Assembly (NCBI GenBank): GCA_031308135.1
Contig: JAHLJT010000631.1
Coordinates: 30,214,271 to 30,278,270 of the forward strand
DNA length: 64,000 bases
Direction of reading: 5' to 3'
Origin: Acheta domesticus
Lineage: Eukaryota > Arthropoda > Insecta > Orthoptera > Gryllidae
Shown here: positions 34,165 to 46,084 of the stretch, piece after piece
How positions within the stretch are numbered: the first letter of the stretch is position 1
How the letters are laid out: each line of letters begins with the position of its first letter
Notes under the pieces: model-generated
What the model was told of the DNA's origin: nothing
Databases searched by the model: none
The model's input: the letters and a program-made list of their open reading frames with translations, nothing else
Program-made: the position numbers and the translations under genes

Positions 34165-37100
34165 TTCCGCACACTCTTGACGAGCAGCATTTGTTTTCGC
34201 GTTCTCCTTATGTTTCCGTGTCGCACGTCATGTTACCAGTGCATCTCTCTTCGCTCTGCTAGCCATTACTTCCGGAACGGTTCTCTCCTCAGCGTTTGGA
34301 CGCGAACATACCTGTAAGATCGTTAGCATCGGTGACATCTCAGTGGAATTCGAGCAAGAGGAAAGAAGAATTGTTTTTATTAAACTTACATAGAATAACT
34401 GTCGTAATATTTTTATTTATCATATTAATTTGAAATTAAAATTTCGCAAATTTGCGTCGTGGATGTGTCTCCGCCCACTTGAAATTTTCATTTTGTCATA
34501 TCGCCACTTTCTCTATCTCACTTCGACAGAAGCACCATTCTCACAATACAACGGAAGTCTCGACTGTTCTGCCACGCTCCGAATGGCTTGACGAGTTAAA
34601 AAAAGAAGCACATCTGTAATCACCCGTATCCTTTTACACTACACTCATTTTAAAAGGAATATGGAATCGGCTTTGTTGTTTTCAGCTCGAGCTGGCAGAG
34701 TTATATATTGCGATCGTGTACCAGAGAAAGGCGGCAAATAAAGCCAACCAACGACGAGTACAAAGGCCGAGGAGTCAGTTATCACGGGTAAATTACTGTT
34801 GTGCTTGGCTTTATCACTGGAATCATTGCGAATGCGGGTGCTGGACACACGGGTCGCTTTGTGATGTACGAGGCAGAAACTAGCACGCGGCAACTTCGAG
34901 GGAATACGAGACAGGTGGGAACAAAAGTGATGGATTGGTTCCGTTGCGGGAACGGACGTGGAGGGACTACGTGGGAACGTTTTCGATTATCGAGGAGGAC
35001 AGCGACACGTGCAATTCCAGTTGCAGTGGCAGACGTAGTGTATTGCTTTCCGATCAAAGATAATAGGGTAAATATTGCTACACAAAGCGCTGCATAACTT
35101 ATACTACAGCGTTTGTGCGTCGGTACTTCGTTATTACAGCTCCAGATGCGCATTCCAAAAGTGCCTCAGGGCACCGTATTGGACCATTCTGCATTGGGTT
35201 GTTTTCGTTACACTCATCTTAATGCCAAGTTCCCAATCAGAGTTTGACGAGCCTTCGGCCCTTTTAAAGGTCTGTCGAGAGTTTGTATGATGTGTTTCGG
35301 TTCCCGCGATTCCGAAAGGTTTTCATACATTTTTATTGAAACACGTGATTCCATGAAATTTCATTATCTCTTTTTCAATACCTTACGTAATACTTCAACG
35401 AAATACCAATTGGATACGTGCGAACATCCGAACTTTATATATCATTGTTTTGAAAGCGAGGTTTAGCTTCATACTAGTTCCTTTTATGGAACTTGCACCT
35501 CCAGAACAGCATTATCTTCTATATATTTTTGGGAAACATAATCCGGGTCCTCCTGTCCCCGCACATCACCCGAATGTTCCGCGCCAACTCACGTGTCCTC
35601 GCATGTCCCCTGAAAACACGTGTTTCTTTAGAAACACGACTTGGTTTTAGGGCGTGGGACGCAATGTTTCCAAGCTGCGAACGAGAAGCATAGAATTATT
35701 AAAATTAATTACTAAGTTTTGTTCCGTTTTTACAGGATTTTTGTGTTTGAAGACTTAGAAGCTATCTTATTCAGAGAATCTGTACAAGTAAAAACTATAT
35801 TTTATGTTAAACAATCACCAACACAAAAACTAGTCTCGTTTTAGTAGGATGAGGTACACCTCGAAACGTCAATCCAGAGTATCAAGTCGCACGATGTTAT
35901 AAAACTCTTTAAGTCTAAAAAAAGTTTTAAAAATCTATACTTCTGTTTCGGTTCCAGGAATAAATTTAACGACAAATTAATTGTTTCTGTCACGATCCCA
36001 CTGTTGGAGTTTTTGAGACTGTCTCTACTTCACTTCAAAAGTGACGTCGCATTAATATTTCGTTTACTCTGTTGCAATGGAATAAAAATTCAAAGGCTTC
36101 ATGACAGAAGGCCAAATATATTTGCTTTCTGAGGCGCATTTCAGTCCTGTCAAAGACCTGAATTGATTAGTTATTAACCCTGCGAAAACGGCCTTGAAGT
36201 ATTTTTGGAATCCTAAATAAGTTTTTTTAAAAGGTCCAAATGTTGGTAGCTCAAAGCAAAAGGTGTTTTGTCATTCTGTAACGAACTTCCTGAAAATTTA
36301 ATGAAATTCTATTTCAGTATAAGAACGACAACGACAGGGATTACTTTTCCAATGAAAACTATATAACACCGCAAACAAAATCCCTAAAATAATCCTTTGA
36401 CGCATTTTACCTATTAAATTGATAGCACGTTATTTTTACAGAAAATAACAACTTTAATATTTTCTTTCAAATAGATTGTACGGTAGCCTGACAAAAATAA
36501 TCTTAATCAATCCATTTTCATTATTAAATGTCGTTGCTGTATAAGAGTAAAATGGCGCCCAACGTTATCCACCTACACTCAATGTTTTTTGCTCCCTCTG
36601 TTACTCAAGGCTTACATTACTTAGTTGAAATAGGGACTTTTTCATTCGCACTAACTTCCAGGTTCCTGCTTGTCGATCATTAAGCATTTCGTGAAGAAAA
36701 CAACGAACAGCCGTGAAGTATATCTGGAGCCTTGAAGAATTTTAAAAAAGATCTATACTAAGGAAAGATAAAAGGTATTTAACCTAAACTCATGAGCTCC
36801 ATGAAAATTCAATAGAAATGAGTTTACATTATAATTATTACGTTAAGTTTTTTTCGTTAGAAAGCAGAAACATTAAAAAAAATACCCTCTTTACGTAATG
36901 AATAGCTAGTACATTACCTCTACAAAATAAGAACATTTTCATGGAGACCTTAATCGCTCTCCAGAATAATCTCTAAAAATCCATTAATTATTTCCTGAAC
37001 TTATTCTAATGCCTTTCAAAAGCAGAATACCGCCCGTTCTTCCACGTGCAGCGCCCCGTTTTTGCTCCACAGATTACAGTAGGGCTTGGGCGGGAACAGG

Positions 37101-39100
37101 GGCTCACCTTCATCCGTGTTTTGTTCCGCTTCCTCCCACGTTTCCACTGTTCGTCTTCGGAGGGAGGTCGTCGTGAAAAATGCACGTCCTGGTCAATGAA
37201 TGATGCACGCGTCGAGCCATTAAAGAGTTGCGCAAAAGTGCCGTAAACGCTGGCAATTTGTGCTGCTGAGAATTTCGATTTTACGAGTTTTTAAGTGGCA
37301 CGGTCCAACAGGAAGACTCTACCCTCGCAGCTGTAAGTTCGCTGTGGAATTAGCTATTAAGCTCAGGGTGAATATACTACGAACCTTGTCGGAACGATGG
37401 GTGTTCTTACCTTTGGTAATTTGTGCTATAAAAAATTGAGTGATTTAGGTAGCCTGGTAAAGGAATGAAATGTACTGCTTCCGGATTGATTGAAACGTGA
37501 TAAATTGACTCCAGTGATGTGTTAGAAATGCTCATACATTATATTGTTGCTCTTTAACTTATCGCTATAAATTTAGTAAGTAATTCTTATGAAAAATTTC
37601 GTAAGAAATTTACAGTAATGTTGTTTATTTATTAATAAAATAGTTATCACATATATGTTCCGGGACTTAGTACGTATAACTTCCAAATCAAACTCAACCC
37701 GAGGTGAAGGTATAGAAAAATTCATTCCGAAAATCATAATTCAGCACAAGATGTATATTCTTCAACGCACTTCTCCATAGGGTAACATATAATGTATTAA
37801 ACATGATTGAAAATTAATTGATGTGGAGGTCTACAATGTGTTTTCTTTCAAATAAATTTATCAAATCATTAGATTGTAATGAAAAGTGGAAATTCGCATT
37901 CTAATAAACACGCGTTGTGTGAAATTATCAAAATCATTTTCAAATGCCGAACTGTCGGCTGTAAATTCCTTTTGAACTTTTGCAATTAACTGTCATAAAT
38001 AATTCAGAGTAAAAGACTATTTTACACGTCAAAATTATTTCTTATGACTCGCCACTCTTAATCAAGTCACTCTCGCTATTTCATATTTAATTTGATTAAC
38101 GCATGTCAGCATTTCTGTAAGGCAAGCTCCACGTTAATATATAATTCTAATATTATTTATTATTACCATCAACATCCGATTCCGATGGTTCATATCATTG
38201 TAAATTGGTCGATATTCCAACATTCCTGCACTGAATCTGCAGCGCGAATGGTCATTAACCAACGCTTCAGGGACGATAATTTTGAACTTTTGTTCACTGG
38301 TCCCTTTAAGAATCGGCAAATTACAATGTTTTGGGCAAACTAGGGGATTATAGTTCAGCAAACTAAGGAATTATATGAAATTTAGCAATTGGTACAATGC
38401 ATTATGTTTTATAACAAAAGTACTTCAAGCAAAGAGCAAAGAAATTGAGTAATACATGTAATACATAGTAATTGAGTAATACATAGTGTCTAGACAATTT
38501 ACGTGACATTTCAACCTTTGTACGAAACTAATCGACGTGCAAGATTCTTTTAATTATCTTTCTTTGTGCGATGCCGAAAATACATTCTCATGTTTTATTC
38601 TGATTTTACATGAAGGAAATACGATTTTACTGTTAGCTTTGTGAAATTATTGTCAGTTCCCTTGCGTTAATTTATGCTAGAGTTGCGTACATCGGAAAGG
38701 ATTAATTCTATCCGTCTTGCATAAGAGTGTATGTCCGTCAGAACTGGAAAAAACGCAACCGTTTCTTTTCATCGGAAGCCGCGTTGCCATTTGCAAAGTT
38801 ACTCATACTGTACACTTATAGTGATTGCACCATTAATGAAGGAATAAGCTCGTACTTTACGCTTAATGCTGCTTGAAGACCCGTCACTTGACGTCTAGTG
38901 CTCTATTTTAGGCGATGCGTTAAAACTCCCTAATATTCTCCAAATTATCTCGTTCGCTAATCCGTGACACCTCGTTAGAAAGGGATAATGCCTGAGGGAT
39001 TTCATTTTACCGAGCACCTGCCGCAAACGTGAGAAGGCCCACGGGATATTTCGCCGCTCGAAATTCCACCTCTCCGAGCTGGGGTTGAATCCGCAAACTT
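34165..39100. other. Long AT-rich stretch without recognisable genes
   Basis: About 5 kb with stops throughout and frames of at most about 120 residues, none with a domain I know. A short GATGAGGTACACCTCGAAAC motif at 35849-35868 resembles the Penelope-associated motif. A small tandem repeat 'attgagtaatacat' lies near 38445-38490. Otherwise I see nothing. Confidence 0.5.
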
Positions 39101-39105
39101 GGACT

Positions 39106-39640
39106 GATTTATTGATTACTAGTGCAAGTCAACTAATGTCTTTAGTCTCGTAAGTGTAGTGCATATTTTGCTCGGGAGGTGACGGTGATCTTGCCCTGGA
39201 TGGTGAGATCCGGCGTCGACCTACTGTAGGCTAGAAGGGTTTTCTCCCAACCAGGTATCTCCCACCAGCGGGGCACCGCCCCAGCCGGGGCAAGCTGTAA
39301 GCCCCGACCAGTCTCTCGGCATGTGTGGTAGTGTAGTGCATGTTAGTGTGTGTGTGTGTAAGAGGAGAGGATAGGACAAGGAAGAGGGAGGAAATATTCC
39401 ACGCGGTCTTTGGCCCTCTTCTTAGAGTACTGCTCCGGCATTTGTCTGACATTGATCCGAAACAACAGAGAAAACTAACGATCAGAGCAGACGGGCGCTA
39501 GAATTCTCGTCCAGGCAGCGACAGAAGTCGACCTAGCTAGCGTCGAAAATCCTGCCACAGTCGGGACTGGAACCTAGGACCTCCAGGTCAGATGCACTAC
39601 AGTGACATCAGTTCATGGCCTGAGCCACTTCTCCGGGTCC
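39106..39640 (-). mobile_element. SINE-A copy 4 (near full length)
   Basis: Minus-strand copy holding the entire block order. The tail ('gatttattgattac') is at the left, then 'ccagcggggcaccgccccag', 'catgtgtggtagtgtagtgc', a GT microsatellite at about 39350, 'tgctccggcat', 'gatcagagcag' and 'tcgaaaatcctgcca'. The head 'ggcctgagcca' is at the right. It abuts the GC island starting at 39660. Confidence 0.85.
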
Positions 39641-39659
39641 CGCCACTAAGGGTGTAGGA

Positions 39660-40445
39660 AGCCAGTGCCCCCAGCGCAATCTCTCCTCCGGACGGGAGTT
39701 GGCGGCGAGACGTCGCCTGCCCCGCGCCGTGACAATCCCCGAAATTGGCTGCCCCGGCCCACCTACCTCCCCGCCCCTACCTCGCTCTTCCCCCCCCCGC
39801 CTCGTCCCGCTCCGCCCCACCTTGCTCCTCCCCGCCCGTCCGCTCCGTCCCGCCCTGCCCCGCCACGCCCCTCCCCGCCCCGCTCTGCCCCGCGCTCGCC
39901 GCAGCCGCGTGGGAGGGGGGCGTCGGCGCTAAAGACCGAGGGAGCCTCCGCATGAAAATCCGGGCGGAGAAGTAACCGTCCCGAGCCTCCTCCTACGCCG
40001 CCGCCGCCGACCTCATCTACGGGAGCAGCCACCTGAGGGGCGCGGCGCGAGTGGGGAGACGAGCCAAGTGCGAAGCGCACGTGCCGCAGGGGGGAAGACG
40101 ATGGAGGCGGCGCTGGCGGACGAGGCGAAAGCGGACAGGTAATGGCGGCAAAGAGGCGATGGCCAAGGCGGGGTGTGCGGTGGTGAGCGGAGAGGTGACG
40201 GCGACAAGGGAGGCGGTGGCCAGAGCGAGGTGTGCGGTGGTGACCGGAGAGGTGATGGCGGCATGGGGCGGTGACCAAGGCGGGTGTCCGATGGTGAGCG
40301 AAGAAGCGGTGACCAAAGCGGAGGCACGTGATGAACTGAGGAGGCGGTGGCAGCGGCGATGCGGAAGTGGTGACGGGTGTTGTGGTGATGTTTACAATCG
40401 GCAGGGTGTGCGGTGGTGGGCGGAGACGTGATGGCGGCAAGGGCA
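39660..40445. repeat. GC island with a 54-57-bp minisatellite
   Basis: C-rich at 39720-39900, then G-rich. At about 40120-40340 the block 'gtgtgcggtggtgagcgga' recurs at 57- and 54-base spacing (40173, 40230, 40284). Both spacings are multiples of three, so the minus frame 39763-40464 carries a repeated 'HHRTP..GHR' motif. This is more likely an array artefact than a protein. Confidence 0.65.
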
Positions 40446-40655
40446 TCTCCCACCAGCGGGGCACTGCCCCAGGGGGGACAAGTTGTAAGCTCCCAACCGG
40501 GCTCCCGGCATGTGTGGTAGTGTAGTGCGTGTTAGTGTGTGTGTGTGTAAGGGGAGAGGATAGAACAAGGAAGATGGAGGAAAGATCGCGCGCGGACCGT
40601 GGCCCGTTTGTTAGGGTACTGCTCCGGCATTCGCCTGGTGTTGATCGGAGAAACC
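40446..40655 (-). mobile_element. SINE-A copy 5 (central fragment)
   Basis: Retains only the middle of the family: 'ctcccaccagcggggcactg', 'catgtgtggtagtgtagtgc', a GT tract and 'ggtactgctccggcat'. It ends within 'gttgatcggagaaaccgtgg'. Both the head and the tail are missing. It lies inside the 39.6-41.1 kb GC island. Confidence 0.8.
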
Positions 40656-41105
40656 GTGGCGGCGAGGGTTATGTGGGAGAGGGGTGTTTTGGAGGCACTA
40701 ACGACTACATCGGCGGCAGGAGCAAAGTGGTGGCGGAGTCGTGGCTGATTTGTATGGTGTTGTGGCGGTAGCGGTGGCAGTGACGACGACGTCGTCGGCG
40801 GCAAAAGCGGTGCGGGGGTGGGCTGGTTGCTGTAGCGGCCTAGCACGGAGACGGCAGACTCAATGCAGGACGGCGGCGGGGGTAGCGGTGGAGGGGGAGG
40901 AAGCGCTGCTAGCGACGTCGGAGGCGAATCGCAGAGAGCGGCAGAAGGCGAAAGCAAAACGGACGGCAAGGCGGCGGAAGAATCGGAGGTGCCGCAGCCT
41001 CGAGTGCAGTTGAGAAGGTGAAATTGGCGAGGTTGCAAGTTAGAGCGCTGGGAGCCAAGGGGGAGACAGTTGCGGAGTCAGTGAAGCACCAGTGGCGCTG
41101 AGGGA
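40656..41105. other. GC-rich, G-strand DNA
   Basis: Degenerate 'ggcggcggg/gtggcgg' triplets. Frames on both strands are compositional. No gene recognised. Confidence 0.5.
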
Positions 41106-42300
41106 ATGGAGTCAGGGAGGAGGAGCGCTGAGGAATGGCGAGACGGCGAGGAAATGGCGTGGGTAGGTGACGGCCAGAAACTTGAAATGTCGAGAAGTGT
41201 GACGATTAACGTAATGATGATAAGAGATAATTATAACGCTTACATAATGATTACAGTTGAGAATGAGGTTTACGAAGTGAAGGAGAGCAGTCATTCAGAG
41301 AAATCGGCGACAAATCGATAGGCAGGGACGGATCAAGCCGATCATTTGGGGGAGGGGGAGCATCATAGATTTTTTTAAAATAATAAACATGTTGATTACA
41401 TTGTATATTATTTTTTGGTGTGTATATGATAATATACACCATTATTCTTTAAATAATTACATAATTTTAACATAAATAAATATTTAAATCAGTTGTGACA
41501 TATAAAGGAAGGTAACAAACGAAAATCCTAGGCATTTTGGGGGAGACATGGTCCCCATGCCCCTCCCCCACATTTTCCATTGTTGATAGGCATGTGTGTC
41601 ATCGAAAATGTGATGAGGGTTGAATAAGAGGAAAAATAAACTCTGAAAACATTGGGAGTCCTTAACAAGACAAAATTATGGAATAACTAATTCTGTCCGT
41701 AATCTTCGATTCGATGCCAGTGGAATTTGATGGGAGTGTATAGCTCGAAGAATTTAAATCCGTTTTGTTCGCAGGCTTAGAAGAGTACAAGCTCATGAGT
41801 ACAGTGTAAGTATGGAGGTAAAAACCTGATATCTAATGAAAATTGGCGGAGGGTGCAATCAGAGAATATACACCTAGGAATCAAAATAACAGAAAGAAAT
41901 TGCGAGAGCGTATGAAGGTGGGAGCGTTAAATTGGCGGTGATTGTGACTTGCGACTGACTGCGCGAATGACTAAGCCACAAGTGGTAACTCGGAATATTT
42001 ATTTTCGTGACCGGTAGGGATGGTTGTGTGGGAGAGCAAAAAGGAAACGAACCTCTCAGCTTGCGGAAGCCGAAGCGGCGACTGCCTTTACAAGTGCGGC
42101 AGAGCGCCTAGTGACTAGAGAGACCCAAGTAGCGAGACCGAGAAGGCGCAACCAACTGAGGCGGCGCGGAATGACTCGGAGTACATGAATATGCAGTCTC
42201 CCGAGGCCCGCACGGTGCACCTGCAGGCGGAGAAAAGAGCATCGCAGAAAACCAGAGACAAGGACAGCGGTCGTTACGTTCAGTGTCGACGAGTGTCTCC
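41106..42300. other. Non-coding DNA
   Basis: AT-rich from 41340. A segment at 41322-41590 has G-rich edges ('ggggagggggag', 'gcccctcccccac') and an AT-rich core, like a decayed MITE, but I could not define ends. A weak splice-like bracket 'tttgttcgcag...gtaagtat' occurs at 41764-41823. No gene recognised. Confidence 0.4.
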
Positions 42301-42304
42301 GGGC

Positions 42305-42790
42305 GGCGGAGTGTGTAAGGGATGAGACAGTCCCCGCGGAGCGGCGCAGCCCGAAAAAACGGGGCGTCGGAAGAAACGAGCGCGTCGCTCCTGACGCGGG
42401 GGCGATGTAGTAGCACGGAAGGTGGCGTGTTGGAAGCGGGGGGGGGGGAGGGGGTCCCGCAGGGAGAGGGAGAGGCGGGCGGAAGCGACGCCGTTTTCGT
42501 TAAAGAATTACGCGGCCGCGGCCGTAAACGCCGCCAATTTACGCGCCGCCCCCGCCGCCGCCCCCCCCCGGCCAGCGCCTCGGGCTGCGCTTGACGCCGC
42601 CGCAGCTAACGCCGCCACCTCCCTGCCAGACCCACAGCCCCCGCCGCCGCCCGTGGTCGCTTTCCGCCGTCGTCCTTGCTTCCGCCGCCTTTGCGTCAAA
42701 TCCCGCCTCCACACACACAGCACCCTTTTTCTCAGTCTGTCGGTCCTTTCTTCGACACTCCCACTGTCACACTCCCCGTCTTATGTCTCC
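42305..42790. other. CpG-dense left part of the 42.3-44.5 kb GC island
   Basis: Many CpGs, a G run near 42439-42449, and CGCC triplets at 42540-42640. Possibly regulatory. No exon or core promoter motif could be assigned. Confidence 0.5.
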
Positions 42791-43115
42791 ACCCGCGCTT
42801 CAATCTCCTCCCCCTCCACCTCTTCCTCCTCCTCTTTCTCCACCTCCATCTCTTCGACCTCCACCTTCTCCACCTCTTCCTTCTGCTCTTTCTCCTCCAC
42901 ATCCTCCTCTCCACCTTCTTCACGTACTTCTCCACTTCCATTTCCTCCTCCATCTCCTTCTCCCTTCTTCTCCACCTTCATCTCCTCCTCCTTCTCCACC
43001 TCCTCCTTTTCCATCTTCATCTCCTCGACCTCCCCATTCCCCACCTCCTCCTTCCCCATCTCTTCTTTCTTCTCCTCTACCTACTTCTCCACGTCCTCCT
43101 CCTCCATATTACCTC
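42791..43115. repeat. Polypyrimidine CTC/CAC triplet tract
   Basis: Almost purely C/T on the + strand, in degenerate three-base units ('cctcctcctctttctccacc'). Three + frames and two minus frames stay open through composition (Ser/Pro/Leu and Glu/Lys/Arg runs). Confidence 0.8.
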
Positions 43116-43337
43116 TCGCTCAACCACCAATTCCCTCACCACAGTCTCTGTCCGTCGCCACTTCCACCACAATCTCCGTCGTCACGACCACCCCAACTTC
43201 CTTCTCCTTCCTCATTTCCTCCTTCGTCACCACCTCCTAGGCCTGCGTCTCCTCCACCATCGCCGTTCCTCCTGTAATTGCCACCAGGGCCGTGTCCACC
43301 ACCGACACCACCGTCCTCCCCACAGCGGGTGGCCGGG

Positions 43338-43338
<1 letters not shown>

Positions 43339-43391
<53 letters not shown>

Positions 43392-43393
43392 TC
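43339..43393. repeat. (CT)n microsatellite
   Basis: About 55 bases of CT dinucleotides with a single 'ctat' interruption. Confidence 0.95.
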
Positions 43394-43879
43394 GGCCGCC
43401 GCTGAAATGTCGCCGCCCTAATTCGATTTCCCGCCGCGCCGCGCCTTTTTCGCCGTCCGCTTCCCCTTCCGCCCCGCCCCCCGCGACGGTCGCGCACCGC
43501 ACCGCGCCCGGTAATGAACGCGAGTCGCGAGCGCTCCCCGTCACGCCGTCTCCGCCGCACCCCGCTCCGCTCCGTCCCCGCCCCTCCCGCCCCCTCCCCC
43601 GCTAGGGCCTTCGTCCCCGGCCTGGCGCTCTTCCTTTCTCACCTCGCTGCACCGCCGCCTCCCTTCCCTCAGCCCGCTTTCCCCAACCCCGCCTCCCATA
43701 GCCCTAATTTCCCTAGTCTAGTTTACCCCAGCTCCTCTGCATCTAGCTCCGCTTCCCTCTTCCTGCAGTTCAGCTTACCTCTGTCGCGCTTGCACCCGCT
43801 CCGCTTGTCCTTGCCTCGCTCTTCCCCGCTTCGCTTGCCCCGTCACGCGTATCCCGCCTTCACCTGCTCCCGCCTTTAC

Positions 43880-44405
43880 TTCCCTCCGCCTTCTCTTGCC
43901 CCCGCCGTCACTTGTCCCCGCCTTCACTTGTCCCACCTTCACTTGCCCCCGCCTTCATTTGCCCCCGCCTTCATTTGCCCCGGCCTTCACTTGCTCCCGG
44001 CTCGCCCTTCCCCGCCTCGCTCTTCCCCGCGTCGTTTGTCCCCACCTTCACTTGCCTTCGCCTTCACTTGACCCCGCCTTCACTTGGTCCCGTCTTCATT
44101 TGCCCAGCCTCTCTCTTCCCCTCTTCGCTTACTCCCGCCTTCAATTGCTCCCGCCTTCACTTGCCCCCGCCGTCACTTGTCCCCGCCTTCACTTGTCCCC
44201 GCCTTCACGTGCCCCCTCCTTCACGTGCCCCCTCCTTCACGTGCCCCCTCCTTCACTTGCCCCCGCCTTCACTTGCCCCCGTCTTCATTTGCCCTCGCCT
44301 TCATTTGCCCTCGCCTTCATTTGCCCCGGCCTTCACTTGCTCCCGGCTCGCCCTTCCCCGCCTCGCTCTTCCCCGCGTCGTTTGTCCCCGCCTTCACTTT
44401 CCCAG
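43880..44405. repeat. 16-bp minisatellite with higher-order duplication
   Basis: The unit is close to CGCCTTCACTTGCCCC, repeated for over 500 bp with variants ('cttcatttg', 'cttcacgtg'). The compound block 'ggccttcacttgctcccggc...gcgtcgtttgtcc' occurs at about 43982 and again at 44328. 'cccgccgtcacttgtcccc' occurs at 43901 and 44166. These different offsets imply local unit gain or loss. Three units (48 bases) restore the frame, giving a 16-residue period in all three + frames, so the 209- and 222-residue frames are not genes. Confidence 0.85.
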
Positions 44406-44649
44406 ACTCACTCTTCCCCGCCTCGCTGCCCGAGCCCCGCTTCGCATCGTCTCGTCTCGCCTGGGCTCGCGCGCGGCTCTCTCTCTCTCGCGGGACCCTC
44501 TAGCCGGAGGAGGGTGGATGACTGAGGTAACCGGCGCGCAGGGAGAGCGCGACGTGATAGTCTATTCCGCGTTATTCTGACTCACTAGTCATAAAAAGCG
44601 GAACCAACTCACGCCGACTCCCTACACGTACACCCGGAAATTTCGTTAA

Positions 44650-45265
44650 TCAAAAATTTTCCATCAGTTTCTACTCTCAGGGAGCGCATTTTCTCGTATC
44701 AGAGTGATCATAAGATGGTCGGATAAATTTTGTCGCGTGAAAATTAGAAGCCGAATGTAGGGATGTTTCGTATGTTTTTTCTCGAACGCTCTGCAGGACA
44801 TCTTGCATCGAGAAAATTGGAAGAAAAATTTTCCATGAAGTTGATCACTCTCTTTTATTTGAGACTCGTCCAGAAGCATTCTTTTTCACCATTTACAAAT
44901 TAATATTTTGGTGAGTTCTTGATTTTGCTTCATAAAAATGTTGAAGAAATTTCGTTCACCATAAATGTTCCATCAGTTTCTACTCCCAGAGAATACATTT
45001 TCTCGTATCAGAGTGATCATAAGATGGTGGGATAAATTATGTGACGTGGAAATTAGAAGCCGAATGTACAGATGTTTCGCTTGTTTTTTGCGACCGCTCA
45101 GCGGGATACATTGCATCTAGAAAATTAGCAAACAAATTTTCCATGAAGTTGATCATTCACTTCTTTCTGAGACTCTTCCAGATCCATTCTTTCCCACCAT
45201 TTACAAATTAATATTTTCTCGAGTTCCTGATGGCGTTTCATAAAAATTTTGATAAATCAACCGCA
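44650..45265. repeat. Two-copy tandem duplication, 309-bp unit
   Basis: Anchors such as 'ccatcagtttctactc' (44661, 44970), 'gtatcagagtgatcataaga' (44696, 45005) and 'ccatttacaaattaatattt' (44889, 45197) recur 308-309 bases apart. The copies differ at many positions, so the duplication is not recent. No coding frame spans it. Confidence 0.9.
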
Positions 45266-45269
45266 AACA

Positions 45270-45620
45270 CTTTTTTAAAACCTCCGGAACCATTCGTGTT
45301 TTACCGAGAGGAATTTCAACTCCATTTTGACACGAAAACTATCAGTTACTTATCATTATCGCAGTGTCGTATTAAATAAAGCTCTTCTTCGTAAGAAAGA
45401 TTGCTCCATAGTACGGCACCTGGTCGATTACTTGCCGATGGCTTCGTGCCAGAACAAGGCGTGACGCGAGCTGTGGCCACGTTTCGCATCTCGGAAACCG
45501 CTAGAACACGCACCGCACGCATAACCCGGGCACGCGCAGGCACGCGTAGTGCTCCAGGTGGCGGGTGCTCCGTTTCGGCCACCGACACGAGATGTCTGAT
45601 TCTCGGAATTATGAACTTTT
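45270..45620. other. Non-coding DNA with a small CpG patch
   Basis: No gene recognised. It is GC-rich at about 45470-45590, and short frames on both strands have no domain. Confidence 0.4.
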
Positions 45621-45623
45621 CCT

Positions 45624-46076
45624 CAGTGGCGTAGCGTCAATTATGTCACCTGGTGCCGAAGCTAATAGTGTCACTCCCTCCCATAAATTAAGTATAAAAA
45701 TACCTATTGCTGCATTGATTGTACATTATTTTATTAAAAATACAAACATATTTGCACATGATAGTTATTTACAATATATTGAACAATTCTATGTAATTAA
45801 GAATAAATGCTATTAATCATAATCTATGCTTATGCTTTAAATGTATACTTATTAAATTATTATAAACATTTTTTAAGTAAACCACACAAAGTATATATTA
45901 CAACAATAAAATTTTCAAACTACTAAAACTAAGAAAACTAACTAATATAGAACATTTTTAAGCAAATTATTTAAATTATATAATTCCAACTATAAAATAA
46001 TTAAATTGGTGTCACCCATAGAAAGGTGTCACCTGGAGCGCGCCGCCCCCTCTGCCCCCAATTAGCTACGCCCCTG
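45624..46076 (-). mobile_element. hAT-type MITE, copy 2
   Basis: The left end is CAGTGGCGTAGCG and the right end in reverse is CAGGGGCGTAGC. It shares the 'aggtgacacc' subterminal blocks and AT-rich core of the 4984-5363 copy, in the opposite orientation. The flanks cttttcct (45616-45623) and cttcacct (46077-46084) match at 6 of 8 positions. The 453 bp includes about 70 extra bases relative to copy 1. Confidence 0.75.
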
Positions 46077-46084
46077 CTTCACCT

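Noticed and set aside
33427..34226. Arg/Ala- and Pro/Ser-rich frames of 221-242 residues
   Set aside because: Direct translation of a six-base repeat; frames on both strands are open.
42422..43605. Ser/Pro/Leu-rich frames up to 309 residues
   Set aside because: Pyrimidine triplet tract and CT microsatellite; all three + frames are open.
43896..44580. Apparent secreted-like repeat protein (PAFTC/PRLHL units)
   Set aside because: The 16-residue period equals three 16-bp minisatellite units and appears in all three frames, so it is not under protein-level selection.
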